Origin: Flavihumibacter petaseus NBRC 106054
Lineage (GTDB): Bacteria; Bacteroidota; Bacteroidia; Chitinophagales; Chitinophagaceae
Length of the DNA: 64,000 nt
Direction: 5' to 3'
Assembly: GCF_000974785.1 (NCBI RefSeq)
Contig: NZ_BBWV01000004.1
Location: 558,001-622,000, forward strand
Below the pieces are notes generated by a model. That model made no database searches. It had not been told where the DNA came from and saw only the letters and a list, made by a program, of their open reading frames with translations. Both the position numbers and the translations under genes were made by a program. This document shows positions 63,574 through 64,000 of the stretch, one piece after another (positions within the stretch are counted from its first letter, which is position 1; each line of letters opens with the position of its first letter).

Positions 63574-63630
63574 CCGGATACTGACCTCGTACCCTCAGTT
63601 TGCATTCCCTCGTAGTTAAAATAATACATC

Positions 63631-64000
63631 ATGCGCCGTTTTAATGTGGTGTTGGTGGAAGACCACACCTTATTGCGGAAGGGCCTTGTGTCACTGGTTG
63701 AGCGATTTGAGGAGTACAAGGTCGTTCTTGAAGTTTCCAATGGAAAAGAGCTTTCCGAAAAACTGGATCCGGCATGCCTTCCGGACCTGATCCTGATGGA
63801 CATCAACATGCCGGAAATGGATGGCTACAGTACAACCAGCTGGGTTAAGCGCACTTACCCGGACATTAAAGTGCTGGCACTTTCCATGTATGACACAGAA
63901 AATGCGATCATCCGGATGTTTAAGGCAGGGGCCCGCGGCTACATCATGAAATATTGTGATCCGGGCGATCTCCGTTTCGCAATGGATTCTGTGACTAAAA
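63631..64000 (+). CDS. NarL-type response regulator, 5' part
   Basis: Starts at ATG 63631 and runs off the window end. 123 residues visible: a receiver domain with acidic E9-D10 (VVLVEDHTLLRKGL), phospho-Asp in LILMDINMPEMDG and the conserved Lys region MKYCDPGDLRFA. The output domain is cut off; the sequence resembles NarL/LuxR-type regulators. The kinase partner is not in the window. Confidence 0.9.
   Translation, partial: MRRFNVVLVEDHTLLRKGLVSLVERFEEYKVVLEVSNGKELSEKLDPACLPDLILMDINMPEMDGYSTTSWVKRTYPDIKVLALSMYDTENAIIRMFKAGARGYIMKYCDPGDLRFAMDSVTK

Noticed and set aside
1-64000. tRNA, rRNA or transposase genes
   Set aside because: None recognised by eye on either strand; a dedicated RNA search could still find a small RNA.

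Overview
The window looks like a chromosomal segment of a Bacteroidota bacterium, most likely of the order Chitinophagales (Chitinophaga and relatives). The signs are a SusC/SusD pair with an ECF sigma factor, several TonB-dependent receptors, a long IspG, an IcmF-type mutase, Bat-type VWA/TPR proteins, DUF6520-, DUF7793- and DUF3667-like families, few visible Shine-Dalgarno sequences, and promoters fitting the Bacteroidota pattern TTTG-N17-23-TAnnTTTG. No rRNA, tRNA, CRISPR array, transposase or prophage was seen. All family names come from reading the sequences, not from searches.

Layout. 1-1249: the end of a NagX/DUF5009-type membrane protein, a striking 11-bp-phased inverted repeat, and a small DUF6266-like gene. 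1246-12156 (minus): an operon with a GH29 fucosidase, an alpha-galactosidase-like hydrolase, and four genes of a Planctomycetes-type module (PSCyt1/DUF1549/DUF1553 cytochrome, DUF1501 protein, xylose-isomerase-like TIM barrel, DUF2231-cytochrome-LRR protein). 12236-14430 (minus): DUF7793 protein, soluble histidine kinase, NarL-type regulator. 14613-17920 (plus): an alpha-oxoamine synthase fused to a GNAT-like acyltransferase, a MauE-type membrane protein, a 36-residue peptide gene and a small secreted protein, the last three overlapping stop-to-start by 4 nt. 17991-24703 (minus): SusD, SusC, a redoxin with a DUF3738-like tail and an ECF sigma factor, with a second peptide gene on the plus strand between redoxin and sigma. 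The two peptides share the pattern Q-x5-I-S-x-Q-T-x-F-x2-F-L with synonymous codon changes; this is the best candidate for an undescribed system.

24848-36767 holds an XRE regulator, an unknown protein, a MurU-like nucleotidyltransferase with an AmgK-like kinase fused to a RapZ C-terminal domain, a TonB receptor, a Rieske oxygenase, a PA0069-type radical SAM protein with two degenerate 2H-fold proteins, a metallophosphoesterase and an amidase. 36770-46280 holds a DEAD-box helicase, a secreted SAM-hydrolase-like protein, an aldose epimerase, a DUF3667 protein, IcmF and two DUF2157-like membrane proteins. 46281-53996 holds a second 11-bp repeat and an export-oriented cluster with two vanadium-haloperoxidase/PAP2 proteins, a beta-barrel, a TonB receptor and a small exported protein. 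53997-64000 holds ispG, a TPR and a VWA (Bat) gene, a class D beta-lactamase-like gene, aldose 1-epimerase, a lipoprotein, lysoplasmalogenase, nadB, an LpxL-like acyltransferase and the start of a response regulator.

The overall picture is a soil or plant-polymer lifestyle: glycan capture and hydrolysis, cell-wall recycling, TonB-linked uptake and envelope maintenance, with one accessory redox/peptide locus that is not explained by known systems.
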